Part shown: in pieces, positions 63,272 to 64,000 of the stretch
Position numbering within the stretch: position 1 is the stretch's first letter
How the letters are laid out: every line of letters begins with the position of its first letter
From: an unidentified eubacterium SCB49
GTDB lineage: Bacteria > Bacteroidota > Bacteroidia > Flavobacteriales > Flavobacteriaceae
Assembly: GCA_000170815.1 (NCBI GenBank)
Contig: ABCO01000003.1
Location: forward strand, 186,001-250,000
Length of the DNA: 64,000 bases
Reading direction: 5' to 3'
Translations under genes and position numbers: made by a program
The notes under the pieces: generated by a model
What the model was told of the DNA's origin: nothing
Database searches by the model: none
Seen by the model: only the letters and a program-made list of their open reading frames with translations

Positions 63272-64000
63272 ATGAAAAAAGTATCATTTTTATTACTAGT
63301 ATTAACCATGACACTAGGTTCTTGCCAGAGCAAATATCCTGAGCTTGAAGATGGTGTTTATGCAGAATTCAACACAAACCAAGGTGTTTTTGTAGCAGAA
63401 TTATACGCAGAACAAACACCGCTTACTGTCGCTAACTTTGTAGGACTTGCAAAAGGAACAAACAGCATGGTTGACGATAAATTTAAAGGTAAAAAGTTTT
63501 ACGACAGTCTTACTTTTCACCGTGTGATTAAAGACTTTATGATTCAAGGTGGAGATCCTACAGGAACAGGATCTGGTAGCCCAGGATACAAATTTCCAGA
63601 CGAATTTGTTCCAGAATTAAAGCACACAGGAAAAGGTATTTTGTCTATGGCAAACTCTGGACCTGGAACTAATGGAAGTCAGTTTTTTGTAACATTAAAA
63701 GCTACTCCTTGGTTAGATGGTAAGCACACCGTATTTGGTAAAGTAGTGATAGGTCAAGAGATTGTTGACAAAATTGGTGCTGTAGAAACTGCAGCGGGCG
63801 ACAAACCTGTTACACCTGTAATCATTGAATCTATAGACATCATTGAGCGTGGAACAACAGTTCCTTTCTTTACAGATAAAATGGAAGATATTGAAAAAGA
63901 AAAGCTTAAAAAAGAAGAAGAATTAAACAAAATAGCTTCAAAAAAACTAAAAAAGCTTAACAAAGAACTAAAGAAAGCTGAAACATTAGAGTCTGGTTTA
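63272..64000 (+). CDS. Cyclophilin-type peptidyl-prolyl isomerase, lipoprotein, 3' truncated
   Basis: The first 243 codons, running off the right edge. The lipobox TLGSCQSK is followed by a cyclophilin domain (about 28-190) with [21 protein letters not shown] (catalytic Arg and Gln region), [17 protein letters not shown] and '[13 protein letters not shown]'. A lysine/glutamate-rich tail likely forms a coiled coil (from about 205 on). It isomerises prolyl bonds in the periplasm, like GldI encoded 7 bp upstream. Confidence 0.93.
   Translation, partial: MKKVSFLLLVLTMTLGSCQSKYPELEDGVYAEFNTNQGVFVAELYAEQTPLTVANFVGLAKGTNSMVDDKFKGKKFYDSLTFHRVIKDFMIQGGDPTGTGSGSPGYKFPDEFVPELKHTGKGILSMANSGPGTNGSQFFVTLKATPWLDGKHTVFGKVVIGQEIVDKIGAVETAAGDKPVTPVIIESIDIIERGTTVPFFTDKMEDIEKEKLKKEEELNKIASKKLKKLNKELKKAETLESGL

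Noticed and set aside
1..64000. CRISPR arrays, tRNA genes, rRNA and classical insertion sequences
   Set aside because: None found on reading both strands; the only repeat structures are those described.

Overview
The window looks like a piece of the chromosome of a marine-type member of Flavobacteriaceae (Bacteroidota). The DNA is AT-rich. Starts lack clear Shine-Dalgarno sequences. Bacteroidota-type -7 elements (TAnnTTTG) recur. Two secreted proteins end in type IX secretion sorting domains, gldI is present, and there are many SusC-like/TonB, DUF2141, DUF2490, DUF4331, 2TM-domain and GIN-domain proteins typical of this group. No tRNA, rRNA, CRISPR array, transposase or prophage was seen.

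Layout. 1-6.4 kb: a truncated membrane acyltransferase-like gene, a B12-type radical SAM protein, an NAD(P)-binding SDR, a BaiN-like flavoprotein overlapping an RlmA-type rRNA methyltransferase, and a small secreted protein. 6.4-13.1 kb: a MarR regulator followed by a fatty-acid beta-oxidation operon in the order fadN-fadA-fadE, interrupted between fadN and fadA by a four-helix-bundle (23S rRNA IVP-family) gene bounded by inverted repeats; an ORF-less relative of the same repeat lies between fadA and fadE. 13.3-20.4 kb: a surface plug-domain protein and a 1289-residue beta-helix protein carrying a T9SS tail and higher-order duplications. 20.5-31.4 kb: secreted peptidases (M28, M1), a beta-propeller/amidohydrolase fusion, a minimal ABC pair and a LysM protein. 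31.5-34.2 kb: a VWA/MoxR-type ATPase pair. 34.4-42.3 kb: secreted or lipid-anchored propeller proteins and peptidase, DUF2490, an alpha/beta hydrolase-OsmC fusion and Cu/Zn superoxide dismutase. 42.5-50.5 kb: a T9SS-exported fungalysin, an ECF sigma/anti-sigma pair, and an operon of two DUF4331 proteins plus a TPR lipoprotein. 50.6-58.4 kb: a LETM1-related protein, then a long minus-strand cluster: TonB receptor, DUF2141, TPR-like protein, LytS-type kinase with a 2TM tail, three solo 2TM proteins and a LytTR regulator. 58.6-64 kb: a membrane adenylate/guanylate cyclase with a small repeat protein, ndk, a GIN-domain protein, and nrnA-gldI-cyclophilin.

The strongest new signal is in the LytTR cluster. 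Three upstream regions in it (TonB receptor, DUF2141, first solo 2TM gene) each carry a pair of direct-repeat half-sites of LytTR type with a 12-bp spacer, exactly 33 bp before a -7-like element, which in turn lies 25-27 bp before the start codon. I infer a self-contained, autoregulated LytTR regulon built around a TonB receptor and four 2TM modules. The second strongest is the inverted-repeat-bounded IVP-family gene inside the fad operon, which resembles rRNA intervening sequences but sits in a protein-coding operon.
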